DNA of 64,000 bases from assembly GCF_001956295.1 (NCBI RefSeq), contig NZ_MRTD01000003.1, positions 186,001-250,000 of the forward strand. The letters run 5' to 3'. A program made the position numbers and the translations under genes. The notes under the pieces were generated by a model. That model searched no databases, had not been told where the DNA came from, and was given only the letters and a program-made list of their open reading frames with translations. Below are positions 33,826 to 42,849 of this stretch, piece after piece (position 1 is the stretch's first letter; the number at the start of each line of letters is the position of its first letter). This DNA is from Paenibacillus sp. FSL A5-0031. GTDB lineage: Bacteria; Bacillota; Bacilli; Paenibacillales; Paenibacillaceae.

Positions 33826-35118
33826 ATGCACATATCACGTTCTGAAACGCATCAGCAGGATAGGTCTAAACGTAAAAAGAGGCTTCGAAGACTAATTTTC
33901 GTTAATTTGTCGCTGTTAGGCATCATTATAATCGTATTAGGTGCCTGGCTTGCGGCTGAAAATTCAGATAAGCTCAAAGGTTTGTTAAGCTTCGCAGGTA
34001 ATGCGAATAAAGGACAAAATCAAACGATTAACACGGGTGATAAAGGGTCAGAAAAAGAGCCGGATTTAACAGACGACGTAGATTTGTCTGGAAATGATAC
34101 AGGGTCCAATCTACCGAATGAAGAGGAAGATACTTCTGCTGTAACGGATCCTAACGGAGCCGGCATCGAGGAAGAGAGAGTCAGCCTTTCCTTTGTGGGG
34201 GATTTGCTCGTTGCTGATTATGTGAGCGCCATCACTGCCCGTGAAGGCTATGAGTATCTCTATCAGCCTGCAATGCTGTACCTAAGCGAACCGGATCTGA
34301 CGGCTGGAAATTTGGAGTTTCCAGTGACGAAGCGTGGTACTCCGGTAACAGGAACGCCATATGTGTTTAAAGGTTCGCCTGATGTTCTTCCATCGATTCG
34401 CAATGCAGGCTTTGATGTTTTGAGCTTAGCCAACAACCATGCGCTTGACCAAGGCGTTGAGGGCATGCTCGACACGATGAAATATTTGGATGAAGCAGGC
34501 CTATCGCATATGGGGGCGGGCAATAATGATACCGAGGCTTTCACTCCGGTGATCAAGGAGGTTCGGGGCATTAAAGTAGCTTATATTGGCCTCAGCAGAG
34601 TCGTGCCGTTCTCTTCATGGAAAGCGGATAAAAATGTGGCTGGATTAGCTGAAACCTACGACACTCGGCGCGCGACGGAAGCGATTGCGAAAGCAAAGAA
34701 GGAAGCCGATATCGTCGTCGTGATGGTGCACTGGGGCAAAGAGCGAGTCGATCAGCCCGAGCCTTATCAAAAAGATTTTGGCAAACAATATATCGATGCG
34801 GGAGCAGATCTGGTAATCGGAAGCCACCCGCATGTGCTGCAAGGCTTCGAAATGTATAAAGGCAAATGGATTGCATACAGTTTAGGAAACTTTATTTTTA
34901 GCTCATATCCCAAGGAGACAGCGGGCGAGACGGGTGTTCTTGACGCTTTATGCACAAAAAAAGGGGATTGTGAGATGACGTTTCATCCGATGTTTACAGT
35001 TAATGCGCAGCCTACCCCATTAGAGGGAGAAAAAGCAAAAGCGTTACTCGATCGGCTAACATCGGTCTCCTTTGGCGTAAAGCTGAATGAGGATGGACGC
35101 ATTACACCTGAAAAATGA
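33826..35118 (+). CDS. CapA family (metallophosphatase-like) surface protein
   Basis: 430 aa. A basic N-terminus and one membrane segment (about 23-43) are followed by an acidic Asp/Glu/Thr-rich spacer (60-115) and a CapA domain: FVGDLLVADYV, AGNLEFPVT, LANNHALDQG, MVHWGKE, GSHPHVLQGFE and YSLGNFIF. CapA is needed for poly-gamma-glutamate capsule export, but no capB or capC is nearby, so this lone copy may do something else at the surface. AGAGGAG precedes the ATG. Confidence 0.9.
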   Translation: MHISRSETHQQDRSKRKKRLRRLIFVNLSLLGIIIIVLGAWLAAENSDKLKGLLSFAGNANKGQNQTINTGDKGSEKEPDLTDDVDLSGNDTGSNLPNEEEDTSAVTDPNGAGIEEERVSLSFVGDLLVADYVSAITAREGYEYLYQPAMLYLSEPDLTAGNLEFPVTKRGTPVTGTPYVFKGSPDVLPSIRNAGFDVLSLANNHALDQGVEGMLDTMKYLDEAGLSHMGAGNNDTEAFTPVIKEVRGIKVAYIGLSRVVPFSSWKADKNVAGLAETYDTRRATEAIAKAKKEADIVVVMVHWGKERVDQPEPYQKDFGKQYIDAGADLVIGSHPHVLQGFEMYKGKWIAYSLGNFIFSSYPKETAGETGVLDALCTKKGDCEMTFHPMFTVNAQPTPLEGEKAKALLDRLTSVSFGVKLNEDGRITPEK

Positions 35119-35142
35119 GCCGAGTGAGAGGATGAGCGTTTA

Positions 35143-35904
35143 ATGAAAAATCCGTGCGTAGCGCACCGAGGCTGGTCTAGCCGCGCGCCGGAAAATACGA
35201 TGGCAGCTATACGGTTGGCGCTCGCTGATCCACTAATTGAATGGATTGAAATTGATGTTCATCTTTCAAAGGATCATGTACCGATGGTGATTCATGATTA
35301 CACGCTGCGCAGAACGACAGATGGAAAAGGCGATGTGAAAAAAAAGACGGCTGCTGAGCTTGCTGCACTAGATGCGGGAAATTGGTTTTCACAAAAGTAT
35401 CAAGGCGAGCATATTCCGACGCTTGCTCAGGTGATTAAAGAATCAGTCGGACACTGCAAGCTTAACATCGAGCTGAAGACGGACGGCATCCGTTATCCGT
35501 TGATCGAGCAGAAGGTGCTTGAATGTATACAGGCATATCAAGCGGAAAGTGAAGTGGTCATCACGTCCTTTCATGAAGGGACCTTATACCGCATGAAGCG
35601 CCTATGCAGCCAAATTCGTACCGGTATTATTATTGACGGCTGGCGGAATTCGCTGCCTAAAGAGCTAAAAGAGCTGGGAGCAGATTTTTTATCGATCAGC
35701 TATTCCAAGCTAAACAAGGAACGAGTCGAGCTATTGAAAAATGCAGGCATTCAAATTATGGCCTGGACGATCAATGAGAAACGTGCGATCCGTAAAATTG
35801 CTGCACTTGATCCGGAATTATTAATATGTACAAATTACCCGGAACGCTGGCATGAGCTGCGGGCTGAAAGCATGGAATTAGAAGTAGTGAATAGAAAAAA
35901 ATGA
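35143..35904 (+). CDS. Glycerophosphodiester phosphodiesterase
   Basis: 253 aa, cytosolic GDPD barrel. Active-site and metal residues appear in AHRGWSSRAPENT (H8, R9, E17), EIDVHLSKDHVPMVIHD and LNIELKTDG. It splits glycerophosphodiesters to glycerol-3-phosphate and an alcohol, in phospholipid or teichoic-acid recycling. It starts 24 bases after the CapA gene with GAGAGGATG upstream, so both are probably cotranscribed. Confidence 0.94.
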   Translation: MKNPCVAHRGWSSRAPENTMAAIRLALADPLIEWIEIDVHLSKDHVPMVIHDYTLRRTTDGKGDVKKKTAAELAALDAGNWFSQKYQGEHIPTLAQVIKESVGHCKLNIELKTDGIRYPLIEQKVLECIQAYQAESEVVITSFHEGTLYRMKRLCSQIRTGIIIDGWRNSLPKELKELGADFLSISYSKLNKERVELLKNAGIQIMAWTINEKRAIRKIAALDPELLICTNYPERWHELRAESMELEVVNRKK

Positions 35905-35983
35905 TTAAAATTAATAAATAGAGTGCAAAGAATAAGATAGCAAGCATTTATGGGTTGTGTATAAGCAGGAGGTTGCTCGCTAG

Positions 35984-36844
35984 ATGGTAGGATGGATAGA
36001 TGAATGGTGGTTGCGTCTGATTATCGGTTTAGTGGGCAGCTGCTTTATTGCGGCAGCAGCCTATCATGTGAAATCATTGTCTGCTTCAGGCGCGTGCTCG
36101 GCGATCGTAATGGGAACCGGCTTCGTAACTCTAGGTGAACCGGTCTGGTTTGGATTATTGATCGGTTTTTTTGTTTCATCGAGTGTATGGTCGAAGTGGA
36201 AGAGAAAACATAGAGCGAAGGAAGCTGCCGAAGCCAAATATGCGAAGACGGGCCGCCGTGATGCAGGGCAAGTATGGGCAAATGGCGGCGTAGGACTCCT
36301 ATTGTGCGCTGCTCATGCAATCTGGCCTGATGAGGGGTGGCTATTCGCGTACATCGGCGTGATGGCTGCTGTAAACGCGGATACATGGGCCACGGAGATC
36401 GGGGCCTTAAGTAAGACGGCGCCGCGATCGGTGACGAGCGGCAAGCCGGTCACGCCTGGAACGAGCGGCGGTGTCACGCCGCTCGGCAGCGCAGCAGCGC
36501 TCGCAGGCGCCGTGTTCATTGGCGCCGTTGCCGCGCTGCTGCTTGCGGCCCCGCAGCCAGCAGAGGCTGCTGCGGGTACGCTTGGCGGCGCGGCGGCGGT
36601 ATATATCGCCGCAGCGGCCGCCGCTGGCCTGGCCGGGGCGTTCGCCGACTCTTTGCTCGGCGCAACCGGCCAGGCCATGTATCGCTGCCGGGTATGCGGC
36701 AGCGAGATCGAGCGCGCCGCGCATTGCGGCAGCGCGGCGGAGCAAGTGCGCGGCTTCGCCTGGCTGAACAACGACAGAGTGAACCTTCTGTCGTCGTTAT
36801 TCGCAGGCGTGCTAGCATGGGGGATCGGTCAAGTTTTTCTGTGA
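35984..36844 (+). CDS. DUF92 family integral membrane protein
   Basis: 286 aa with six or seven membrane segments. The family blocks DAGQVWANGGVG, AAVNADTWATEIG, PRSVTSGKPVTPGTSGGVTPLG and LAGAFADSLLGATGQ are present. Plant relatives (VTE6) act on phytyl phosphate, and bacterial members may be lipid kinases, but this is unproven. It has a Cys pair in CRVCG. Bases 36410-36770 are strikingly GC-rich and encode long Ala/Gly runs, unlike both ends of the gene. AGGAGG precedes the ATG. Confidence 0.9.
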   Translation: MVGWIDEWWLRLIIGLVGSCFIAAAAYHVKSLSASGACSAIVMGTGFVTLGEPVWFGLLIGFFVSSSVWSKWKRKHRAKEAAEAKYAKTGRRDAGQVWANGGVGLLLCAAHAIWPDEGWLFAYIGVMAAVNADTWATEIGALSKTAPRSVTSGKPVTPGTSGGVTPLGSAAALAGAVFIGAVAALLLAAPQPAEAAAGTLGGAAAVYIAAAAAAGLAGAFADSLLGATGQAMYRCRVCGSEIERAAHCGSAAEQVRGFAWLNNDRVNLLSSLFAGVLAWGIGQVFL

Positions 36845-36865
36845 CCGATAGGAATAGCTAATGTG

Positions 36866-36913
36866 AAAAGACTGATCAGGATGAAGAAATTCACCTGATC
36901 AGTCTTTTTTTTT
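36866..36913 (+). terminator. Intrinsic terminator after the DUF92 gene
   Basis: A perfect 15-bp stem, AAAAGACTGATCAGG with its complement, is followed by nine or more T. Confidence 0.93.
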
Positions 36914-37051
36914 CAATCTACACGATGGTTAACCCTTTCACTAACCACTCAATAAAAGGTAATCTATGTTATTCTTATCCTATATCTACCTCGTTAAAAT
37001 TTACATAAATATGTAAATCAATAGACTACCAATACACAAGGAGGGAATCAT

Positions 37052-37543
37052 ATGAACGACAGTTTTAATCGGGTGTGGTTAACCAATAAATTTGAAGAAA
37101 TCCGAAAAAGGATGATGAAGGTGATAGATCAGCTTGATGATGACCAGTTGAATTGGCAGCCTGATCCATCAAGTCACAGCATATCGATGTTGATCAATCA
37201 CATAGATGGCAATATTGAAGAGAGAATCGTAAAAGGTATTTTACATGTAGATAATAAGAGAAGCCGTGACAATGAGTTTAAAGCTGAATATGTAAAGAAG
37301 GCAGCCTTGCAAATGATCATTCAGGATAGGCTGCAGCTGGTCATCGATACGATTCAGACGATTTCGGATGAAGCGTTGGAACAAACCCAAACGGTGAGGA
37401 ACCGAGAAAGAACGAATCTGGATATGCTGCATCAATGTGCTGCCCATTATTCTGAACATATGGGACAACTATTCTATATTGCAAAACTATGTTTGAAAGA
37501 GGAATACACATCCACTTCGGTGTTTCGCCCTAAGACAAACTAA
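37052..37543 (+). CDS. DinB-like DUF1572 protein
   Basis: 163 aa four-helix-bundle protein of the DinB/YfiT superfamily. The three metal-binding His positions are LINHIDGN near residue 50 and AAHYSEHMGQ near residue 130. The substrate is unknown; relatives include thiol transferases using bacillithiol. GGAGGGAATC precedes the ATG. The 200-base upstream region is AT-rich with no other gene. Confidence 0.88.
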   Translation: MNDSFNRVWLTNKFEEIRKRMMKVIDQLDDDQLNWQPDPSSHSISMLINHIDGNIEERIVKGILHVDNKRSRDNEFKAEYVKKAALQMIIQDRLQLVIDTIQTISDEALEQTQTVRNRERTNLDMLHQCAAHYSEHMGQLFYIAKLCLKEEYTSTSVFRPKTN

Positions 37544-37620
37544 TAGATTACAGAACCCAAAGATTTCTTGCGATCGCTAAGGAATCTTTTGGTGTTATCC
37601 GTGCTCTACAAAATACCTGC

Positions 37621-38349
37621 TTAACGCAAAATATATCCGCCATCAGGAAAAAGGGTGCTTCCTGTCGTATACGCATTAGTCATTAAATAAATAGTCGTAT
37701 GGGCTGCTTCTTCAGCTTGACCGATTTTGCCTAACAGATTGATTTTTGCATAGGCATCATAAGATTGGTCTCTAACTTCCTGCTCTGCACCCTCCAAGTT
37801 GAAATTCGTATGGATGGTGCCGGGTGATATGACGTTGACACGTATGGGAGCAAGTTCAACCGCCAGCGCTTTGCCAAGGCTTTCGATAGCGCCGTTGCAG
37901 GCAGCATAGGAAGCACCGCCCGCAAGCGGCCGTTGGCCAAAAGCACCGGACATGAGCACGATTGAGCCATTCGAGTTAATAAATGGGGCAGCGTATTTTA
38001 CCGCATTGTATTGCGGCCAAAATTTTGAATTAAAGCAGCTGTGTGCAACCTCAGCGCTTGACGTTATTGGACCTCGAACATAGGAGGCACCAGGTGTAAA
38101 TAAATGATCGAAATGACCGATTTGCTCGAAAAAAGACTGAAGCGCCAGTTCATTCTTGTTATCTAATGCATAGGCTTCAACATGCTCATGACCTAAGTAC
38201 TGCCGTGCAGCATCCAACCTTTCTTTGGACCGGCCGGCAATGACAACCTGAGCCCCTTGCTCTATCGCTTGTTTTGCAGTCGCTAAGCCAATTCCTGAGC
38301 TTCCTCCGATAATGACGATACGTTTATTTTTTAATGAAAAATTAGACAT
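37621..38349 (-). CDS. SDR family protein lacking the catalytic lysine (YkvO-like)
   Basis: 242 aa from ATG 38349, with AAGGAG 8 bases upstream. Rossmann loop IGGSSGIGLATA (14-25), Ser134 and Tyr148 are present, but the Y-x3-K motif reads YAACN (N152 in place of Lys), and NNAG is replaced by TPGAS. VNVISPGTIHT follows as usual. The enzyme may use another residue or be a non-enzymatic NAD(P) sensor. It is divergent from an HxlR regulator gene, the arrangement of ykvO and ykvN in Bacillus. Confidence 0.9.
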   Translation of the reverse strand: MSNFSLKNKRIVIIGGSSGIGLATAKQAIEQGAQVVIAGRSKERLDAARQYLGHEHVEAYALDNKNELALQSFFEQIGHFDHLFTPGASYVRGPITSSAEVAHSCFNSKFWPQYNAVKYAAPFINSNGSIVLMSGAFGQRPLAGGASYAACNGAIESLGKALAVELAPIRVNVISPGTIHTNFNLEGAEQEVRDQSYDAYAKINLLGKIGQAEEAAHTTIYLMTNAYTTGSTLFPDGGYILR

Positions 38350-38416
38350 AATCATATCTCCTTTTGCAGTCAAATCACTTCTAGTGTTTATTATTCATGA
38401 CAAAAACAAGGCTGCC

Positions 38417-38459
38417 AAGTACGCACTTTGTTCGTACTTAGTACGAAAAATCGTACTAA
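38417..38459. promoter_or_regulatory. Staggered inverted repeats, HxlR-type operator candidate
   Basis: Four half-sites alternate: AGTACG (38418), CGTACT (38433), AGTACG (38440), CGTACT (38452). They form a 7-9-7 repeat, a 7-3-7 repeat (TTCGTAC, TTA, GTACGAA) and a 9-4-9 repeat (TTAGTACGA, AAAA, TCGTACTAA). They lie between the divergent SDR and HxlR genes. Confidence 0.75.
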
Positions 38460-38536
38460 TCATAAAAAAATATAATGACTGGAACTAACGTGCGCATGCA
38501 AATAACATGCGGTATGATGATAGTGGAGGGGATACG

Positions 38537-38884
38537 ATGATTACGGATTTGAAGGAACCGAGGCTAAAAGGTGTACTTACCACCCTTCATATGATTGGCG
38601 GGAAATGGAAGCCGCTTATATTGTTTATTTTATTAATTGACGGGACCAAACGATTTGGCGAACTAAGACGGCTTATTCCTGATGTCTCGCAAGGTACGCT
38701 TGCGAAGCAGCTTCGCGAGCTCGAAGAGGATGAGCTCATTACCCGTGTTATCTATCAAGAAGTGCCTCCTAAGGTGGAGTACAGCATTTCTGAACACGGA
38801 AGAACTTTAACTTCGGTGCTTGACAGCATGTGCGGCTGGGGTAGGGAGCATTTGGCCTACGTTGATACGAAGGAAATGAAATAA
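38537..38884 (+). CDS. HxlR family transcriptional regulator (YkvN-like)
   Basis: 115 aa. Winged-helix core [50 protein letters not shown], then Y-x5-P-P-K-V-E-Y-S, the HxlR wing, and LDSMCGWG with Cys106 near the C-terminus. Related regulators (YodB, HypR) sense electrophiles or disulfide stress through cysteines, though the usual N-terminal Cys is absent here. ATG 38537 follows GGAGGGG. It probably controls itself and the divergent SDR gene. Confidence 0.92.
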   Translation: MITDLKEPRLKGVLTTLHMIGGKWKPLILFILLIDGTKRFGELRRLIPDVSQGTLAKQLRELEEDELITRVIYQEVPPKVEYSISEHGRTLTSVLDSMCGWGREHLAYVDTKEMK

Positions 38885-38912
38885 TCAATCCAGCTCCTCA
38901 AAAATAAACAGC

Positions 38913-38946
38913 AAAAAGACCGTCAAGCAGGCTTGACGGTCTTTTT
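38913..38946 (+). terminator. Bidirectional terminator between HxlR and pepF genes
   Basis: AAAAAGACCGTCAAGC pairs perfectly with GCTTGACGGTCTTTTT around a 2-base loop; T tracts on both strands. Confidence 0.93.
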
Positions 38947-38957
38947 ACGTATTTCGG

Positions 38958-40748
38958 TTATTTCGTCAGTTGCTCCATTTGACCAATAAGCTCTTCAAAG
39001 ACGCTCATTGCTTGCTCAATTGGCTCAGGTGAAGACATATCCACGCCGGCTTTTTTCAAGATATTAATCGAGAAGTCTTTGCCGCCGCTTTTGAGGAAGC
39101 CAAGATAACGCTCAACCGCAGGCTCGCCTTCCTCCAAAATTTGCTTGGAGAAGCTGGTTGCAGCTGAGAAGCCCGTAGCGTATTTGTACACATAGAAGCT
39201 GTTATAGAAATGGGGGATACGAGCCCATTCCATTTCAATGTCTTTATCTACGACCATGCCTGAGCCGTAGTACTGAACGTTAAGATCGTAATAGATTTTG
39301 CTTAGATCTTGCGGCGTTAATGAATCACCTTGCTCCGTGCGCTCATGGATGATTTTCTCGAACTCTGCAAACATCGTTTGACGGAATACAGTTGTACGGA
39401 ACTGATCCGCATAATAAGTGAGCAAATACATTTTTTCTTTTGGATCAGTTGATTTGTTAAGGAGATAATCCATCAACAAAGCTTCGTTTAATGTTGAAGC
39501 AACCTCAGCAAGGAAAATCGTATATTGTGCGTCGCGGTAGTTCTGATTTGTATCCGAATAATGGGAATGCAGAGCATGACCCATCTCGTGCGTCAATGTG
39601 AACATGCTGTTCAAGTTGTCATTATGATTGAGCAATACATACGGATGCGTGCCGAAAGCGCCCCAGCTATAAGCACCGCTGCGTTTGCCTTCATTCTCGT
39701 ACACATCAATCCAGCCATTATCGAAGCCCTCTTGCAGCACCTTCAAATAATCTTCGCCCAGTGGCTTCAAGCTTTCTTTTACTGTTTTTTTGGCTTCCTC
39801 ATACGTAATGTCCATTTTGAACTCGTCAACGAGCGGTGCGAACAAGTCGTACATATGCAGCTCATCCAAACCGAGCAGCTTTTTGCGAAGCTCCATATAA
39901 CGATGCATCAATGGCAGATGCTTATGAATGGTGTTGATAAGGTTTGTATAGACTTCCTGCGGAATGTTGTCGCCATAAAGGGACATATCCAGCACGGAGT
40001 CATATTTGCGAGCTTTTGCATAAAAGCTGTTTTTTGTAACGTTAGCCGTCAATGTTGTAGCAAGTGTGTTTTTTAACTTGCCGTATGTTTCGTACACTGC
40101 TTTAAATGCCTCGCGGCGTACGTCTTGGTTTTTGCTCTCAAGAAACTGTATGTAACTGCCGTGTGTCAGCTCAACCAATTCGCCTTTTTCGTTTTTCACT
40201 TTTGGGAATTTGAGGTCTGCATTGTTCAGCATGCTGAAGATTGTACCGGGAGCGGAGCTCATATTGCCTACTTGTGCAAGCAGCGCTTCCTCGTCTTTTG
40301 ATAAAATATGAGCTTTCTGGCGACGCATTTCTTCGAGTGTGTGGCGGAATTTGGCAACGGATTCGTTCGTTATCAATTGCTCCAGCTGCTCATCGGATAG
40401 ACTGAGAACCTCAGGTGTGATGAATGATAATGCTTCGCCGGATTCCACACTTAGTTTTTTGGATTTCTCGGAAAGAGCCTGATAAGTAGGTTCTGCCGTA
40501 TCCTCATGATGCTTCATATTTGCATATACATAAAGCCGTTCAACATGCAGTGACAATTCATCTTCAAGCTCGAAGCAAGCTTTAAGCTGCGCGACATCGG
40601 CTAATTTGCCTTGGTATTCGGATATTTTTTTGATTAATCCTTTTGCTTCTGCATATTCCTTGTCCCATGCCGCTTGGCTTGCGAAAATATCCTCTAGCTT
40701 CCAGCGGGTCTCAGGTGCCGATTCTGAACGTTTAGGTACGTGATTCAT
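38958..40748 (-). CDS. pepF: Oligoendopeptidase F (M3B family)
   Basis: 596 aa from ATG 40748, 7 bases after AAGGAGG. It is a cytosolic zinc peptidase that trims oligopeptides. The zinc site is in TLTHEMGHALHSHY, and the family start KRSESAPETRWKLEDIFAS follows directly. The same frame is open to another ATG at 40868 with AGGTG upstream. It adds 40 residues that begin MKWLPLLLVLSLVPGASA, which looks like a signal peptide. Two forms, cytosolic and exported, are possible (see findings). Confidence 0.95.
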   Translation of the reverse strand: MNHVPKRSESAPETRWKLEDIFASQAAWDKEYAEAKGLIKKISEYQGKLADVAQLKACFELEDELSLHVERLYVYANMKHHEDTAEPTYQALSEKSKKLSVESGEALSFITPEVLSLSDEQLEQLITNESVAKFRHTLEEMRRQKAHILSKDEEALLAQVGNMSSAPGTIFSMLNNADLKFPKVKNEKGELVELTHGSYIQFLESKNQDVRREAFKAVYETYGKLKNTLATTLTANVTKNSFYAKARKYDSVLDMSLYGDNIPQEVYTNLINTIHKHLPLMHRYMELRKKLLGLDELHMYDLFAPLVDEFKMDITYEEAKKTVKESLKPLGEDYLKVLQEGFDNGWIDVYENEGKRSGAYSWGAFGTHPYVLLNHNDNLNSMFTLTHEMGHALHSHYSDTNQNYRDAQYTIFLAEVASTLNEALLMDYLLNKSTDPKEKMYLLTYYADQFRTTVFRQTMFAEFEKIIHERTEQGDSLTPQDLSKIYYDLNVQYYGSGMVVDKDIEMEWARIPHFYNSFYVYKYATGFSAATSFSKQILEEGEPAVERYLGFLKSGGKDFSINILKKAGVDMSSPEPIEQAMSVFEELIGQMEQLTK

Positions 40749-40942
40749 CGAATTCCTCCTTGGTATGGATAAGGTTGGTAAAGCATGCTCTGCATGTGCC
40801 GCGGTCTCATTTGTAGCGGAAGCACCTGGCACGAGGCTTAAAACAAGCAGCAGGGGAAGCCATTTCATCCAGTTATCACCTCAGGACACAGTTTGTTTCT
40901 ACTATGTCCGTACGGGATAATGAATATTCAGCTGCCTGCCGG

Positions 40943-41125
40943 CTAAGCTGTACCCATTGTGAAAAAAGCATATACGATCAGAAAAAACGCAAATGCAATA
41001 AATCCAATGGATACAAGTGCAAGACCTCTGCGTATGCCAGGAGGCAAGGTATCTCGTTTCATGATAACGATGGCTCCTAGCGCGAAGGCTGCAATAATGA
41101 AAATAACTGAAGCGGTAGCATCCAT
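40943..41125 (-). CDS. Small two-pass membrane protein, 60 aa
   Basis: Not a recognised family. MDATASVIFIIAAFALGAIVIM forms one membrane segment, a basic loop (KRDTLPPGIRRG) follows, and a second segment (about 33-56) ends FFTMGTA. AGGAGG lies 12 bases before the ATG, slightly far. The hairpin-like topology with a positive inner loop supports a real gene. Confidence 0.72.
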   Translation of the reverse strand: MDATASVIFIIAAFALGAIVIMKRDTLPPGIRRGLALVSIGFIAFAFFLIVYAFFTMGTA

Positions 41126-41257
41126 TTGAAGGCAAGTCCTCCTGATTGTAAGCTGGCCTCAAAAGGCAGCATTCTAATTTTACCTATGCACAAATGCGTA
41201 ACGATATGTTCGCCGCGATGTGTGAAATATCCTGCTGATTGGTTAGAAATAGACTGC

Positions 41258-41491
41258 TTATACTTCCTTAAGCGCACTCATAATGGATGCTAGTTCATCT
41301 TCGCGTCCAACAAAGTCGGCTGCGCGAAACCGATTCTGTGCCCAGTGAAGCATCTCAGGGCGGCTAATAAAAGTATGTGTGTCCTCGCCCCATTGATCAG
41401 AAATTTCCCGAACAATAAGTGTTTTGCCTTGAACTTCAACCGTCAACATATTGTATTTGTCGGTCTTGTAAATTTCGTGTTTCTTAAACAT
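41258..41491 (-). CDS. Conserved-looking small soluble protein, 77 aa
   Basis: MFKKHEIYKTDKYNMLTVEVQGK... has an N-terminal beta-rich half (LTVEVQGKTLIVREI) and a helical C-terminal half (RPEMLHWAQNRF...ELASIMSALKEV). GGGTGG lies 10 bases before the ATG. I do not recognise it, and no motif suggests an activity. It is divergent from the methyltransferase gene. Confidence 0.7.
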   Translation of the reverse strand: MFKKHEIYKTDKYNMLTVEVQGKTLIVREISDQWGEDTHTFISRPEMLHWAQNRFRAADFVGREDELASIMSALKEV

Positions 41492-41637
41492 GCGTAAATT
41501 CCACCCTTATAGTAGTTAATTATGGTATTCTTATCATCATAGCCATTATGGCGGCGGTAATCAATACGACGCTGCAAGAAGAAGCTATAGCTGTAACGAG
41601 AAAAGTTGAGATGAGACGAGCAGAGGAGAGTGCAAGA

Positions 41638-42339
41638 ATGAGTAAACAGGGCTATGAGCAAATGGGAGTCGCTATGACTTGCAGAAGCTACGAAGAGTAT
41701 TTAAGGATGTTTGATTTACAGCAGGAGGATCTTGCTAAAGGGGAAATTCTTGATGTTGCAGCCGGGGGTTCGTCATTTACTGCTGAAGTAAATGAGAGAG
41801 GTTTTTCAGCAACTGCTGTTGATCCGCGCTACGGGGCAGGAATTGAGCAATGGATTTCTGAGGCAGCTGAGGAAATCGAAAATTCAACAGCTAAGATTGC
41901 TAAAATTCAGGAGCATTTTGACTGGAGCTATTACGGGTCGGTTGAGAATCATCGAGCTGGACGCGAAGCATCCATTGAACGATTTAAAGCCGATGTATTA
42001 AGAAACGAGAATAAACAAATCTATATAGATGGCAAGCTTCCAGAGCTGCCCTTCAAGGAGAATCGCTTTTCACTCATTTTGTGCAGCCATTTTATGTTTT
42101 TGTATGCGAATCAATTTGGTCATGAATTTCATTCGCAGGCTGTTCTGGAACTGATGCGTATTTGTAAGCCAGGCGGTCAAATTCGAATTTATCCGCTTAT
42201 ATCGCTTAACTGGGAACCTTATTCGGAACTAGATAACCTGATAACGATGATAGCTGCTAACGGAGGGCGAACAGAGCTTGGAAACTCAAACCTTCCGTTT
42301 ATTCCTAGATCTAGTCAATATTTGAAAATCTTACTTTAA
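41638..42339 (+). CDS. Class I SAM-dependent methyltransferase, unknown substrate
   Basis: 233 aa. Motif I is ILDVAAGGSSFTAEV (about 40-54), followed by FSATAVDPRYG, FSLILCSHFMFLY (motif II region) and LMRICKPGGQIRIYPL. ATG 41638 follows GAGGAG by 9 bases; the 30 codons open upstream are unlikely. The product type cannot be told. Confidence 0.88.
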   Translation: MSKQGYEQMGVAMTCRSYEEYLRMFDLQQEDLAKGEILDVAAGGSSFTAEVNERGFSATAVDPRYGAGIEQWISEAAEEIENSTAKIAKIQEHFDWSYYGSVENHRAGREASIERFKADVLRNENKQIYIDGKLPELPFKENRFSLILCSHFMFLYANQFGHEFHSQAVLELMRICKPGGQIRIYPLISLNWEPYSELDNLITMIAANGGRTELGNSNLPFIPRSSQYLKILL

Positions 42340-42368
42340 TTGCTTTTTCGAAACGGGATAGCTATAAT
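42340..42368 (+). promoter_or_regulatory. Predicted promoter of the cold-shock gene
   Basis: TTGCTT and TATAAT are 17 bases apart. A leader of about 48 bases lies between the likely start site and the TTG codon. Confidence 0.7.
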
Positions 42369-42422
42369 AATTTTACTCGCACGTTCAAATAAAACGGCGG
42401 TCATATTTAGGAGGTTGTTCAA

Positions 42423-42620
42423 TTGAAAGGAACAGTTAAATGGTTTAATGCAGAGAAAGGCTACGGCTTTATCCAAACAGAGGGCGGAGAAGACGTATTC
42501 GTGCATTTCTCAGCGATTCAAAGCGATGGCTTCAAATCTTTAGATGAAGGGCAAGCGGTTGAATTCGACATTACTGAAGGTAACCGCGGTGCTCAAGCGG
42601 CCAACGTCATTAAACTATAG
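42423..42620 (+). CDS. Cold-shock protein (CspA family)
   Basis: 65 aa, one OB-fold cold-shock domain. RNP1 KGYGFI and RNP2 VFVHF are intact in [17 protein letters not shown]...[10 protein letters not shown]. It binds single-stranded RNA and acts as a chaperone. The start is TTG, with TAGGAGG 8 bases upstream; no in-frame ATG gives a full domain. Confidence 0.96.
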   Translation: MKGTVKWFNAEKGYGFIQTEGGEDVFVHFSAIQSDGFKSLDEGQAVEFDITEGNRGAQAANVIKL

Positions 42621-42637
42621 GAAAATGTGCGAATGGA

Positions 42638-42669
42638 GAGGGCTCCCTGGAAGCAGGGAGCCCTTTTTT
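42638..42669 (+). terminator. Intrinsic terminator after the csp gene
   Basis: GGGCTCCCTG pairs perfectly with CAGGGAGCCC over a GAAG loop, then six or more T. Confidence 0.95.
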
Positions 42670-42849
42670 AATATGAACATATTACCATTAATAGTATTTA
42701 TAAATTTTATTGTCAGCCTTTTATAAATAATCAAAGCATTTTTTATATTTTTGAAGTTGGACTATTAAACCACCATTACGATACGAATTTCTAAGCCATA
42801 ATCAGATCAATAAATAACGTGAATTAACCGCCGTTTGCGCTTGCTTTCA

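Noticed and set aside
36313-36818. Several open frames on both strands in the GC-rich part of the DUF92 gene
   Set aside because: High GC removes stop codons by chance; their products are low-complexity Arg/Ala/Pro with no motif.
37555-37597. Terminator after the DinB-like gene
   Set aside because: A weak hairpin around GCGATCGC exists, but with mismatches and no T tract on either strand.
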